A stretch of 64,000 nucleotides of DNA from an uncultured Lachnospiraceae bacterium. Lineage in GTDB: Bacteria > Bacillota > Clostridia > Lachnospirales > Lachnospiraceae. The translations under genes were made by a program, and so were the position numbers. Location of the stretch: NCBI GenBank assembly GCA_934317005.1, contig CAKREB010000007.1, positions 96,458 through 160,457 on the forward strand, in the 5' to 3' direction. The first letter of the stretch is position 1. The number at the start of each line of letters is the position of its first letter. Below, piece after piece: positions 44,973-54,484 of the stretch. The notes below the pieces were generated by a model that searched no databases, had not been told where the DNA came from, and saw nothing but the letters and a program-made list of their open reading frames with translations.

Positions 44973-46231
44973 TATTCCAGATAATCCTTCAGCTTACGGC
45001 TGCGGCTAGGGTGTCTTAACTTGCGGAGTGCCTTAGCCTCAATCTGACGAATTCTCTCACGCGTTACCTTAAACTCTTTTCCAACCTCTTCCAGAGTTCT
45101 GGCACGTCCATCCTCCAGACCAAAACGAAGCTTTAAGACCTTCTGCTCACGCTCTGTCAGGGTACCAAGCACTTCTTCTAACTGCTCGCGAAGCAGGGTA
45201 AAGGCTGCTGCCTCGGCAGGTACCGGTACATTATCATCCTGAATGAAATCACCCAGATGACTGTCTTCCTCTTCACCAATCGGAGTTTCTAACGATACCG
45301 GCTCCAGTGAAATCTTCTGAATCTCTCTGACACGCTCTACCGGCATATTCATCTGCTTTGCGATCTCTTCCGGATACGGCTCTCTTCCAAGCTCCTGTAA
45401 AAGCTGGCGCTGTACACGCACAAACTTGTTGATCGTTTCTACCATATGAACCGGAATACGGATTGTTCGTGCCTGATCCGCAATGGCTCTTGTAATTGCC
45501 TGACGAATCCACCAGGTTGCATACGTACTAAACTTATATCCTTTTTTATAATCAAACTTCTCTACCGCTTTGATCAGACCAAGATTTCCTTCCTGAATCA
45601 GATCCAAAAACAGCATGCCACGACCTACATAACGCTTGGCAATGCTGACAACCAGACGAAGATTTGCCTCAGCTAACTTCTTCTTTGCCTCCATATCGCC
45701 CTCTTCCATGCGCTGTGCAAGTTCAACTTCTTCTTCCGCCGTCAAAAGAGGCACCTTACCGATTTCTTTCAGGTACATACGAACCGGATCTTCAATACTG
45801 ACACCTTCCGGCACCGAAAGATCGATTTTCTCAATCTCCTCATCATCCGGCACTTCACCATTGGCTTCCATCTCTAAGATCAGATCATCATCTGTATCCG
45901 GATCCTTATCTTCCGGAATACGAAGCACATCTACACCCTCTGACTCGAGAAACTCAATCACTTTCTCTGTCTTTTCCTCATCCAGACCAATATCATTAAA
46001 GAAACTATTTATCTCTGCAAGCTCCAGCACATTTTTCTTTGATTTGGCAAGCTGCTTTAATGCTACCAGCTTTTCTCTGAATTTCTGCTCTTCCTCAGCC
46101 TGATCATGCTCTTTCTTCTTTGCTGCAACACGCTTTGTTCCTGTACTTTTTGCAGCACTTTTCTTTACAGCCGCAGTTGTCTTTTCCTCTGCTGCCAAAT
46201 CATTTGCTGTCTGTTTCTTTTCTGTCGCCAT
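44972..46231 (-). CDS. rpoD: Primary sigma factor RpoD (sigma-A)
   Basis: 419 residues from ATG at 46231 (MATEKKQTAND), with GGAAGG 7 nt upstream. A Lys/Ala-rich N-terminus is followed by region 1.1, region 1.2 (VSIEDPVRMYLKEIGKVPLL), region 2 (RYVGRGMLFLDLIQEGNLGL; KFSTYATWWIRQAITRAI), region 3 and region 4 (FKVTRERIRQIEAKALRKLR). It follows dnaG as in the classical dnaG-rpoD operon. Confidence 0.97.
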   Translation of the reverse strand: MATEKKQTANDLAAEEKTTAAVKKSAAKSTGTKRVAAKKKEHDQAEEEQKFREKLVALKQLAKSKKNVLELAEINSFFNDIGLDEEKTEKVIEFLESEGVDVLRIPEDKDPDTDDDLILEMEANGEVPDDEEIEKIDLSVPEGVSIEDPVRMYLKEIGKVPLLTAEEEVELAQRMEEGDMEAKKKLAEANLRLVVSIAKRYVGRGMLFLDLIQEGNLGLIKAVEKFDYKKGYKFSTYATWWIRQAITRAIADQARTIRIPVHMVETINKFVRVQRQLLQELGREPYPEEIAKQMNMPVERVREIQKISLEPVSLETPIGEEEDSHLGDFIQDDNVPVPAEAAAFTLLREQLEEVLGTLTEREQKVLKLRFGLEDGRARTLEEVGKEFKVTRERIRQIEAKALRKLRHPSRSRKLKDYLE

Positions 46232-46331
46232 AGTGTTCCTTCCTTTCCTATATGTACTGACTTTTACGTCAGATTTTAACATTTATCCTTTGTTGCCAGC
46301 CAAATACACTTTGCTGACTTTATGCTATACT

Positions 46332-48116
46332 TTATCCATCTTTGAGCGAAATATGCAATTTATCAGGGGACTGCCACTGTTTCTTCTCCAAAATCAGCTT
46401 CTGCAGCTGTCCCATATCGGTCAAATTCCTCATCCGATGGTCGATACTATACTCTTTGATCCTAACAATCAGTTCATTTAACGCTTTCTCTTTTTCATCC
46501 AGACTCATGTTTGTCTGAAAATCAGTTTGAAACATCTGCGCTACCATCTTCTGACTTTCCACATCCTGAAAATAATTGATGATCTTCGCCGGAAGAACCT
46601 CTCCCTGCTCTAACTGCTCATACAGCATTGTGGCAACCGTATGATAATTTTCCTCGTAAAAATCTTCTGTCGTAATCCTCTTTTTAACTGCTTCAAATAA
46701 AGAAGGATCTTCGATCAGCCACGATAAAAGCAGGCGATACGAGTATCCAATTCCCTGATCATCTTTTTTCTGACTCTTCTTTTTCTGTGGCTGTGCTGCA
46801 TTCTCCTGATAGCCTTCCGGTATTCTGCTGCTGTAACGTATCACCAGTTCCCTCAGATCATCCCGACGAACACCATATTTTGCTGCAACCGCCTCCAGAT
46901 AATTATCACGCTGCACCTTGTCAGTAAATACTAAAAGCTTTTGCGCAATATCATGATAAAACGCTGTCTTTTGTTCCGGATCAGACATATCATATGTATT
47001 TTTTGCAACTTCCACTTCAAAGAAGAAGCTATTCTGTGCGTTTTCCAGACGCTTCTCAAACTCTTCTGCCCCAAGAGCTTTTATAAATTCATCCGGATCT
47101 TTATACGGCTCCATATGCACTACCTTACCACTTAGTCCTGCCCTGCGCAGAATCGGGATTGCCCGCAGTGCTGCCTTTTGACCGGCACCATCACTGTCAT
47201 ATGTCAACAGCACTTCTTTCGTATACCGTTTCATCAGACTTGCCTGCTGTTCGGTAAAAGCAGTTCCAAGCGAAGCAACCGCACTACTAAATCCTGCCTG
47301 ATGAAGAGCAATCACATCCATGTACCCTTCACAGAGGATAAAATAATTTCTTTTGCCCTGCTTCGCATAATTTAAGCCAAAAAGATTCCGGCTCTTGTCA
47401 AAGACCTTTGTTTCCGGAGAATTGAGATACTTTGGCTTCGCATCTCCCATAACACGCCCGCCAAATCCAATTACATGATTGCTCACATCCATGATAGGAA
47501 ACATTACCCGATTCCAGAACTTATCATACACACCACGCTCGTCCATCTTAAACAGTCCTGTTTCTTTTAATATATTATCATCATATCCCTGTGACCGAAG
47601 ATAACGATACAGCTCATCTCCTCCCTGACCGGCATATCCCAGTCCAAAGTGAAGGATTGTTTCATCTGACAATTCCCTTTTCCGTAAATATTCATATCCG
47701 ATCTGTCCGGCCGAAGACTTTAATTTTGCATAATAGTATGTCGCTGCCTTAGCATTGATCTCCAATAGAATCGTCCTGATACTCTCCTGTCTTTTCTGCT
47801 CTGGAGTAAGCTCCTGCTTTGGAAGATCAATTCCGGCACGCTCCGCCAAAAAGTTCATCGCCTCCGGAAAAGAAAAATTTTCATACTCCATCATAAATGT
47901 AATAACATTTCCACCTACTCCGCAACCAAAGCATTTGTACATCTGCCTTGCCGGACTCACCGAAAAAGATGGCGATTTTTCATTGTGGAACGGACACAGA
48001 CCGACATATCCGCTTCCGGAGCGCTTCAGCTTCACATAATTACCGATCACATCGACAATATCGCTTCGCTGCCGCACTTCTTCAATCTGCTCATCTGAAT
48101 ACCATGCCATGTCCAT
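46332..48116 (-). CDS. dnaG: DNA primase
   Basis: 594 residues. N-terminal zinc domain with LCPFHNEKSPSFSV and YKCFGCGVGGNVITF, catalytic core, TOPRIM segment YFILCEGYMDVIALHQAGF and LTYDSDGAGQKAALRAI, and a C-terminal helicase-binding domain. ATG at 48116 has AAAGGAG close by; the ATG two codons on has better spacing. It makes replication primers. Confidence 0.97.
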   Translation of the reverse strand: MDMAWYSDEQIEEVRQRSDIVDVIGNYVKLKRSGSGYVGLCPFHNEKSPSFSVSPARQMYKCFGCGVGGNVITFMMEYENFSFPEAMNFLAERAGIDLPKQELTPEQKRQESIRTILLEINAKAATYYYAKLKSSAGQIGYEYLRKRELSDETILHFGLGYAGQGGDELYRYLRSQGYDDNILKETGLFKMDERGVYDKFWNRVMFPIMDVSNHVIGFGGRVMGDAKPKYLNSPETKVFDKSRNLFGLNYAKQGKRNYFILCEGYMDVIALHQAGFSSAVASLGTAFTEQQASLMKRYTKEVLLTYDSDGAGQKAALRAIPILRRAGLSGKVVHMEPYKDPDEFIKALGAEEFEKRLENAQNSFFFEVEVAKNTYDMSDPEQKTAFYHDIAQKLLVFTDKVQRDNYLEAVAAKYGVRRDDLRELVIRYSSRIPEGYQENAAQPQKKKSQKKDDQGIGYSYRLLLSWLIEDPSLFEAVKKRITTEDFYEENYHTVATMLYEQLEQGEVLPAKIINYFQDVESQKMVAQMFQTDFQTNMSLDEKEKALNELIVRIKEYSIDHRMRNLTDMGQLQKLILEKKQWQSPDKLHISLKDG

Positions 48117-48200
48117 TTTCTCCTTTCACAATGAATTTTTCTTTTCATACGAAAGCTCTATACTAATTATTCGACAGAAAAATGAATTTTCCTTTTTTTC

Positions 48201-49250
48201 TTATCGATGTTCTACACTTAATACGCTCCACGACTTTGGTATCATGACTTCCTTATATAAATTAACAGCATAACGGTCACTCATACAGGCAATAAAGTCA
48301 CATACCACACGCTGATGCGGCTCGCCTTCCCGAATCAGCATCAAAAACTCAGAAGGCATCTTTTCTATATTATGAATATAATATTCGTATAGCTGATGAA
48401 TGAGGTTACTTACCTTCGTTTCCTCTCCCTTTGCGATCGGATTTGTATAAACTGTGGCAAACAGATATTTACGAAGAGAAAACATCGCCTTTTCTACTTC
48501 CTCTGACATACATATTTCATTTTTTCCTTCACTGTTTTTAACAATATCATGCACCAGCGTATTAAGTCTTAGATTTGTGCTATTTCCTAATACTTCCGTT
48601 AATTCCTTAGGAATTTCTTCTTCCCTGATCAGACCGGCACGGATCGCATCATCAATATCCGAATTAATATATGCAATCTTATCGGATAAACGGACAATCT
48701 TTCCCTCCAGAGTCATAGGCATCAGCCTTGTCTGATGGTTTAAAATGCCATCACGCACCTCTTTAGTCAGATTCAGTCCTTTGCCATCCTTTTCTAACCG
48801 CTCTACTACACGCACACTTTGTTCATTGTGATGAAACCCGCCATGATCTTCCGTGATGCGGTCAAGTGCACGCTCACCGGCATGTCCAAAAGGAGTATGC
48901 CCCAGATCATGTCCCAAAGCAATCGCCTCGGTCAGATCTTCATTTAACGAAAGTGCTCTTGCAATCGTTCTGGCATTCTGTGCCACCTCCAATGTATGAG
49001 TCATACGGGTACGATAGTGATCTCCCTCCGGTGCTAGAAAAACCTGTGTCTTTTGCTTCAATCTTCGAAATGCCTTACAGTGTAATATCCTATCCCGATC
49101 TCTCTGAAAGTCCGTGCGGATATCGCATTGCTCTTCTGTCCTATCCCTGCCCAGAGAACGATCCGCAAATGTTGCATGTGGACTTAGGATCATGTGCTCT
49201 CTCTCTTCCTGCTTCTGACGCAGATTCTTCTTTTCCTGTATCTGACTCAT
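48201..49250 (-). CDS. dgt: dGTP triphosphohydrolase-like HD protein
   Basis: About 349 residues; I favour ATG at 49250 (MSQIQEKKNLRQKQEERE), although ATGs at 49256 and 49193 are possible. HD-domain residues: THTLEVAQNARTIARAL, then IALGHDLGHTPFGHAGERAL, with RDRDRILHCKAFRRLKQKTQ upstream. It removes triphosphate from dNTPs. It commonly precedes dnaG in Firmicutes, as here. Confidence 0.93.
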   Translation of the reverse strand: MSQIQEKKNLRQKQEEREHMILSPHATFADRSLGRDRTEEQCDIRTDFQRDRDRILHCKAFRRLKQKTQVFLAPEGDHYRTRMTHTLEVAQNARTIARALSLNEDLTEAIALGHDLGHTPFGHAGERALDRITEDHGGFHHNEQSVRVVERLEKDGKGLNLTKEVRDGILNHQTRLMPMTLEGKIVRLSDKIAYINSDIDDAIRAGLIREEEIPKELTEVLGNSTNLRLNTLVHDIVKNSEGKNEICMSEEVEKAMFSLRKYLFATVYTNPIAKGEETKVSNLIHQLYEYYIHNIEKMPSEFLMLIREGEPHQRVVCDFIACMSDRYAVNLYKEVMIPKSWSVLSVEHR

Positions 49251-49308
49251 ATGCATCGTCCCTTTCATCAGACCGGTTTCCCGGGTAACACGCTAACTAC
49301 TGCTTATC

Positions 49309-50796
49309 TCATACCTGTGTCCCTAGATAATAAAATCCCTTGCTTTCATCCAGACGTACGGAAACTAAGGTTCCGATCATCGATGCATCTCCCTTAAAAT
49401 GCACCACATAATTCTGGCTGGTCCGTCCTGTCACTAAAGACGCATCCTGCGCATTCTGTTCTTCCACTAACACTTCCTGTACACTGCCAACGCCTTTTTC
49501 TGTTTTCTGCGCCGAGATTTCCTGTACAGTCTTTAATAAACGGTCAAAACGTTCCTTCACAACATCCTGCGGTATCTGCTGCTCCATAGAAGCTGCCGGT
49601 GTACCGGTACGTTTGCTATAAATAAATGTAAATGCACTGTCATACTGTACTTTTCTCACAACATCTAATGTTTCTTCAAAATCTTCTTCTGTTTCTCCCG
49701 GAAATCCTACAATAATATCTGTAGTCAACGCAATATCCGGCACTGCCTTTCGGATCTTATCCACCAAAAGAAGATAATCCGCCTTTGTATAATGACGATT
49801 CATAACAGAAAGCAATCTGTCACTTCCTGACTGTAGCGGCAGGTGCATCTGTTTGCAGATCTTTTTTGACTTTCCCATCACTTCGATCAGTTCATCTGAC
49901 AGATCCTTTGGATGAGAGGTCATAAAGCGAATCCTTTCTAATCCTTCAATCTGTTCTACCCGCTCCAAAAGCTGTGCAAAGCTGATCGGATGTTCCAGAT
50001 TCTTTCCATAGGAGTTAACATTTTGTCCCAAAAGCATTACTTCTACGACACCATCCTGCACCATGCACGTAATCTCCGCAATAATATCTTCCGGTTCACG
50101 GCTTCTTTCACGTCCACGCACATACGGTACAATACAATAGCTGCAGAAGTTATTACATCCAAACATAATGTTGACGCCGCCCTTGAAAGAATATTTTCTT
50201 TCATTTGGCAGATCCTCCACAATCTCTGTCGTTCCCTCCCATATATCAATGATCATTTTCTTCTTTTCATTTTCATCTAAAAGCTTCATTGCTAACAATT
50301 CTGCCAGTTTGAAGATATTGTGTGTGCCAAAAATAATATCTACATTGCGATAGCTTTTCTGAATCTTTTCTACTACCGTCTTTTCCTGCATCATACAGCC
50401 GCAAAGTGCGATCACCATATCAGGATTCTTAGCTTTCTGCTTTTTTAACTGACCTAATCTTCCATATACTTTTAAGTTTGCATTTTCCCGAACCGTACAT
50501 GTATTATATAGAAGAAAGTCCGCTTCTTCCGACTCAGTTTCTTCAAATCCGATCATCTGCATAATGCCCAATATCTTCTCAGAATCACGCGCATTCATCT
50601 GGCAGCCAAACGTTGTAATATTTGCATATAACGGACGTTTTAACTCCTGCTTTCTTTTTTCTACCCATTCTCTTAACAAACGAATAAAATAATATTGTCT
50701 TTCCGGCTCCTGCTCCGGTGGCGGCAAAGTAAGATCTATCCTGTCCAGTCTTGCCTCTATCTCGCTCCGATTCATCACTTCTTTATTCGTACTCAT
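49309..50796 (-). CDS. miaB: tRNA-2-methylthio-N6-dimethylallyladenosine synthase
   Basis: 495 residues from ATG at 50796, with GGAGAACAG upstream; a TTG at 50808 extends the frame. MTTase cysteines in TFGCQMNARDSE, YNTCTVRENA and ALCGCMMQ; radical SAM CNNFCSYCIVPYVRGRERSR; C-terminal TRAM domain. It thiomethylates i6A37 of tRNA. A long N-terminal extension (about 60 residues) is typical for Clostridia. Confidence 0.95.
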   Translation of the reverse strand: MSTNKEVMNRSEIEARLDRIDLTLPPPEQEPERQYYFIRLLREWVEKRKQELKRPLYANITTFGCQMNARDSEKILGIMQMIGFEETESEEADFLLYNTCTVRENANLKVYGRLGQLKKQKAKNPDMVIALCGCMMQEKTVVEKIQKSYRNVDIIFGTHNIFKLAELLAMKLLDENEKKKMIIDIWEGTTEIVEDLPNERKYSFKGGVNIMFGCNNFCSYCIVPYVRGRERSREPEDIIAEITCMVQDGVVEVMLLGQNVNSYGKNLEHPISFAQLLERVEQIEGLERIRFMTSHPKDLSDELIEVMGKSKKICKQMHLPLQSGSDRLLSVMNRHYTKADYLLLVDKIRKAVPDIALTTDIIVGFPGETEEDFEETLDVVRKVQYDSAFTFIYSKRTGTPAASMEQQIPQDVVKERFDRLLKTVQEISAQKTEKGVGSVQEVLVEEQNAQDASLVTGRTSQNYVVHFKGDASMIGTLVSVRLDESKGFYYLGTQV

Positions 50797-50904
50797 TCTG
50801 TTCTCCAATCTAAAAGCATTTGATGTTAGTATAACATATATTCTGTGAAAAGCAAAATAGAGAATGACAGCGCTAGTGATGATGTTCTAATCCTATAACA
50901 CAAA

Positions 50905-50943
50905 ATAGAGATATATAGAACCGAAGTATCTATATATCTCTAT
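50905..50943 (-). terminator. AT-rich hairpin after rpmF
   Basis: ATAGAGATATATAGA (50905-50919) and TCTATATATCTCTAT (50929-50943) are perfect 15-bp arms with a 9-nt loop. On the minus strand only four T follow, so it is a moderate terminator. It lies 110 bp past the rpmF stop. Confidence 0.6.
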
Positions 50944-51053
50944 GAAAATTCCGTGTCCACTCTGTCACCATATCTCACACCATAATAGAATGGCTTAAAT
51001 ATAGAGAGAAATGAAACTGATTTTAAAGCATAAATTGCTTGAAACCACTGATC

Positions 51054-51236
51054 TTATTCAGCGTTTGCAAGAATTTCTTTCTTATTGTATGAGCCACAAG
51101 ACTTGCATACTCTATGAGACATCATTAAAGCACCACACTTGCTGCATTTTACCAAATTTGGTGCAGACATTTTCCAGTTTGCTCTTCTTTTATCTCTTCT
51201 TGCCTTTGAAGATTTATTTTTTGGACAAATAGACAT
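51054..51236 (-). CDS. rpmF: 50S ribosomal protein L32
   Basis: 60 residues from ATG at 51236 (MSICPKNKSSKARRDKRRAN), with AGGAGG 8-9 nt upstream; the longer frame is spurious. A zinc ribbon is present (CSKCGALMMSHRVCKSCG: two CxxC pairs), so it is the zinc-dependent form. It stands alone instead of next to plsX, unusual for Firmicutes. Confidence 0.96.
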   Translation of the reverse strand: MSICPKNKSSKARRDKRRANWKMSAPNLVKCSKCGALMMSHRVCKSCGSYNKKEILANAE

Positions 51237-51371
51237 TCTATTCCACCTCCTACTTTCGTACATCAATTTACAACACTTTTCCAAGTATAGCAATTAAACA
51301 AATATTTGTCAACTATTTTTTTGCATTTATCATTACTTTTTCCCTGATTCCCATCCAGACATACGTTTCCT

Positions 51372-53663
51372 TTATTCCACTCCTTTCAAAACCTCTACCA
51401 TATCAAGCTTACGAATACGTTTTGAAAAAAGAAAGCTTACAAGCACCGATACCACAAGCACAAAAATCCCGGCCTCTACATATGCGATCGGACGCACAGA
51501 CAGATTATAATCAAAATTCTCTCCATTGCTGTTCATCATGGCATTAAACGATGCTCTGCCAAACGGTGCCCCTAGTAAAATTCCAAGAATAGAAAGCCAG
51601 ATATTTTGCTGTGACATCATCTTACGGATTGCACTGCTCTGAAATCCCAGTACCTTTAATGTTGCCAGTTCTTTCACACGTTCATTGAACGAAAGGGAAC
51701 CTGAGTTGTACAGTACCACCACAACACAGATTGCCGAAAATATCACCATCATATAGACAAGAGCATTTACAACCTCCATACTATCTTCAAAAGCTTTCTT
51801 CATCTGCTTCTTTGTGCTGACTGATGCGACACATGCATTTGATCGTATGTTCTTCTTTGTTTTGTCTGACATCAGCATCGTTGGTGTATATGCCTCGCTG
51901 CTTTTTTCATAATCCTCATATAGCATGGTCATGCCCTGTGTTTCTGCACTTCGATATATCACACCTATCTTCGCCTTATGCCATTCATTCTTTGTATACA
52001 GATGCCAATAGACCGTATCCCCTTTTTTCAGATTTAATTCATCTGCAAACTTTCGGGACAAGGCAACTGTACCTTTTTTTACCTTAATAACCTCATTGTC
52101 AAGATCTAAAATGTTATAAAGTCCTTTTCCCTCTGTTACTGTCAGCACACCTTTCTTTTTCTGCGCCGATGTCGCATTTTTAACAGCAGATACTTCCAGA
52201 GTATTTGTCATGACAAGCTCTCCATCTAACGACTCCGACAACTTTCTTACCTCTTCTGTTTTGGCATTTTCTGACAGCTTGATCTGATAGTTGCTCGGCG
52301 TTGTCTTGTCAAACACCAAAGCCTCCATATCATGAAGAAGTCCGTTACAGCCTGCTCCGTATACCATCAAAAGCATTCCAAACGCTGTACCCACAATGCT
52401 CATAAATGCGCGCATCTTTCCTCTTGAAATATCGCGCAGATTGTACTGTGATGAAAAAGACAGCTTTTCCCAGAATGGAAGCCTCTGTGCAAAACATTTG
52501 CGACCTGCACGCGGAGCTGCCGGTCGAAGTGCCTCTGCTGGACGAATCTTCAACAATTTCCTACAGCTTACATATGCAGCCAGACAGCATACTGCAACGA
52601 TAGCAAAGATCAGTACAAAATAGATCATATCAAATTCACTTTTTCTTCCCGGCACAATATAATACGCTTCAAACATTCCAAGCATATACGGTGCTCCGAC
52701 ACACACACCGATCAACATTCCCGCCACTGCTCCCAGTCCTGAAGTGATAAGGCTAAAACTAATATAATGAAACAACACCTTTACATTTTTCATTCCCAGT
52801 GCATTCATCGTGCCAATCTGTGTACGCTGCTTCTCAACCATCCTGCTCATGGATGTGACAATCACAAGCACGGCAATTCCCAGAAAAATAATGGCAAATA
52901 TATAGGAAAAGCTCTTGTGCTGCGCAAGCTCACTGTCAAAACGTGCCAGTCCTGGCACGGATTTCCGGTCTATGATTGCAGAATACTCATGCTTTAAAGC
53001 CTTTGCAATGGCATCCTCATGCGCAAGCGCTCCTGCATCCTTTGTAACAATATCCATCTCAGTATATGGCACCGGCTGGTCAAGTGCGTCATATGACATA
53101 TAAATAAAAGCGATATTTTCTATATATACGTCAGCGTCATTGTCCGCCTGACGATATTCATATTCACAAGACTCGATCAGTCCTCTGACTTTTTTCGTAA
53201 AAGTTCCACCTATGTACTTTACCGTAAAATCATCTCCAACCTTGATCTTACGCTTTTTTGCAAAGGCTTCCGTCAGCCAGACACCCTCTTTGTCTGATGG
53301 ATCAAATGCTTTTCCGGATATCCGGTACGCTTTATTTACGATATTTTCATCTGTCAGATAGATATCCACCTGCGCATCATCACAGGAAGGTGCGCTTCCG
53401 CTAAGCTTTGTTCGCAGCTGCGCATTTTTCACAAAGGATAGATTTCTGATATCTTTTAACTGTTCCTTTGTAAAATTCTCACCATATACCCACAAATCTG
53501 CCGTGTTACACTCCTTATGGAATACCTTTCGGGCATTTTCCTCACTCAGTACATGTCCCTCAAAGGTTACATAGATCATCATTGCAAGCATTGCGAGAAT
53601 AAATATAGAGAAAAACTGCCCAAAGTTCTGTCTTAAATCCCGAAACATTTTTCTTACAAGCAT
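51372..53663 (-). CDS. ABC transporter permease, MacB/FtsX type
   Basis: 763 residues from ATG at 53663, which overlaps the ATPase stop (TAATG). One N-terminal membrane helix, a large external domain (about 45-240), an FtsX module with three helices (about 255-375), a second external domain (about 440-640) and a final FtsX module (about 650-760). The ten-helix layout is typical of Firmicutes exporters or peptide-resistance systems. No dedicated substrate-binding protein is nearby. Substrate unknown. Confidence 0.9.
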   Translation of the reverse strand: MLVRKMFRDLRQNFGQFFSIFILAMLAMMIYVTFEGHVLSEENARKVFHKECNTADLWVYGENFTKEQLKDIRNLSFVKNAQLRTKLSGSAPSCDDAQVDIYLTDENIVNKAYRISGKAFDPSDKEGVWLTEAFAKKRKIKVGDDFTVKYIGGTFTKKVRGLIESCEYEYRQADNDADVYIENIAFIYMSYDALDQPVPYTEMDIVTKDAGALAHEDAIAKALKHEYSAIIDRKSVPGLARFDSELAQHKSFSYIFAIIFLGIAVLVIVTSMSRMVEKQRTQIGTMNALGMKNVKVLFHYISFSLITSGLGAVAGMLIGVCVGAPYMLGMFEAYYIVPGRKSEFDMIYFVLIFAIVAVCCLAAYVSCRKLLKIRPAEALRPAAPRAGRKCFAQRLPFWEKLSFSSQYNLRDISRGKMRAFMSIVGTAFGMLLMVYGAGCNGLLHDMEALVFDKTTPSNYQIKLSENAKTEEVRKLSESLDGELVMTNTLEVSAVKNATSAQKKKGVLTVTEGKGLYNILDLDNEVIKVKKGTVALSRKFADELNLKKGDTVYWHLYTKNEWHKAKIGVIYRSAETQGMTMLYEDYEKSSEAYTPTMLMSDKTKKNIRSNACVASVSTKKQMKKAFEDSMEVVNALVYMMVIFSAICVVVVLYNSGSLSFNERVKELATLKVLGFQSSAIRKMMSQQNIWLSILGILLGAPFGRASFNAMMNSNGENFDYNLSVRPIAYVEAGIFVLVVSVLVSFLFSKRIRKLDMVEVLKGVE

Positions 53664-54361
53664 TACCACTCCACCTCCCTGACAGCAAGAGGATTGTCAT
53701 TCTTATAAATTTCACGGATCTTGCCATTTTTCATACGGATCACCTTATCCGCACATTTTGCGATATCAGCATTATGTGTAACTAAAATAATCGTGCGCTT
53801 CTCACTCCTGCAAAGTGTCTGTAACAGTTCCAATACGATCACGCCTGTTTCAGAATCCAGCGCACCTGTCGGTTCATCTCCAAGCAGAATCTTCGGATTC
53901 TTTGCCAAGGCACGCGCTATAGACACACGCTGTTGCTCTCCACCTGACATTTGCGCCGGAAACTTGTTTCTACATTCACTTAATCCCACAAGCTTCAGAA
54001 GCTCATCTGCATCACGCGCCTCTTTTACAATACTTTTGACCAATGCAATATTTTCATACGAAGTAAGACTTGGTATCAGATTATAGAACTGAAAAATAAA
54101 CCCAATTTTGTCCGCACGATACTGACCAAGCTGTTTATCGTTCATTTTTGCAACATCTACGCCATCTACAATAACACTGCCGCTGGTAGGCACATCCATT
54201 CCACCGAGCATGTTAAGCACCGTTGACTTTCCGGCACCGGACTGTCCCAAAATGACAACAAACTCCCCCTCCTCGATTGCAAAGCTCACGTGGTCAACCG
54301 CTCTAAAAGCTGCATCACCACTTCCATACTCCCTCACAACTTCCTTAAATTCTACAATCAT
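53663..54361 (-). CDS. ABC transporter ATP-binding protein
   Basis: 232 residues. Walker A GQSGAGKSTVLNMLGG, Q-loop FIFQFYNLIPSLTSYENIAL, signature MSGGEQQRVSIARAL, Walker B LLGDEPTGALDSETG: the LolD/MacB class that works with FtsX-like permeases by mechanotransmission. It is first in a two-gene operon with the permease. No regulator gene is adjacent, unlike Bce-type systems. Confidence 0.95.
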   Translation of the reverse strand: MIVEFKEVVREYGSGDAAFRAVDHVSFAIEEGEFVVILGQSGAGKSTVLNMLGGMDVPTSGSVIVDGVDVAKMNDKQLGQYRADKIGFIFQFYNLIPSLTSYENIALVKSIVKEARDADELLKLVGLSECRNKFPAQMSGGEQQRVSIARALAKNPKILLGDEPTGALDSETGVIVLELLQTLCRSEKRTIILVTHNADIAKCADKVIRMKNGKIREIYKNDNPLAVREVEW

Positions 54362-54432
54362 TTTCTTATCCTTTCGCTAAAACATATTCATCAGAGCAAG
54401 CAAAATGTCACATCGTCATGTGCAACTTCCTT

Positions 54433-54467
54433 TCGTTAGCTTTAACTAACTATATATTAGCGTATAT
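54433..54467 (-). promoter_or_regulatory. Possible operator in front of the ABC exporter
   Basis: GTTAG-N6-CTAAC (54435-54450) beside an AT-rich TAATATATA segment on the minus strand forms a plausible operator/-10 arrangement 75-105 bp before the ATPase start. No strong -35 box is seen. Confidence 0.35.
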
Positions 54468-54484
54468 CCGGATAAAAATAAAGA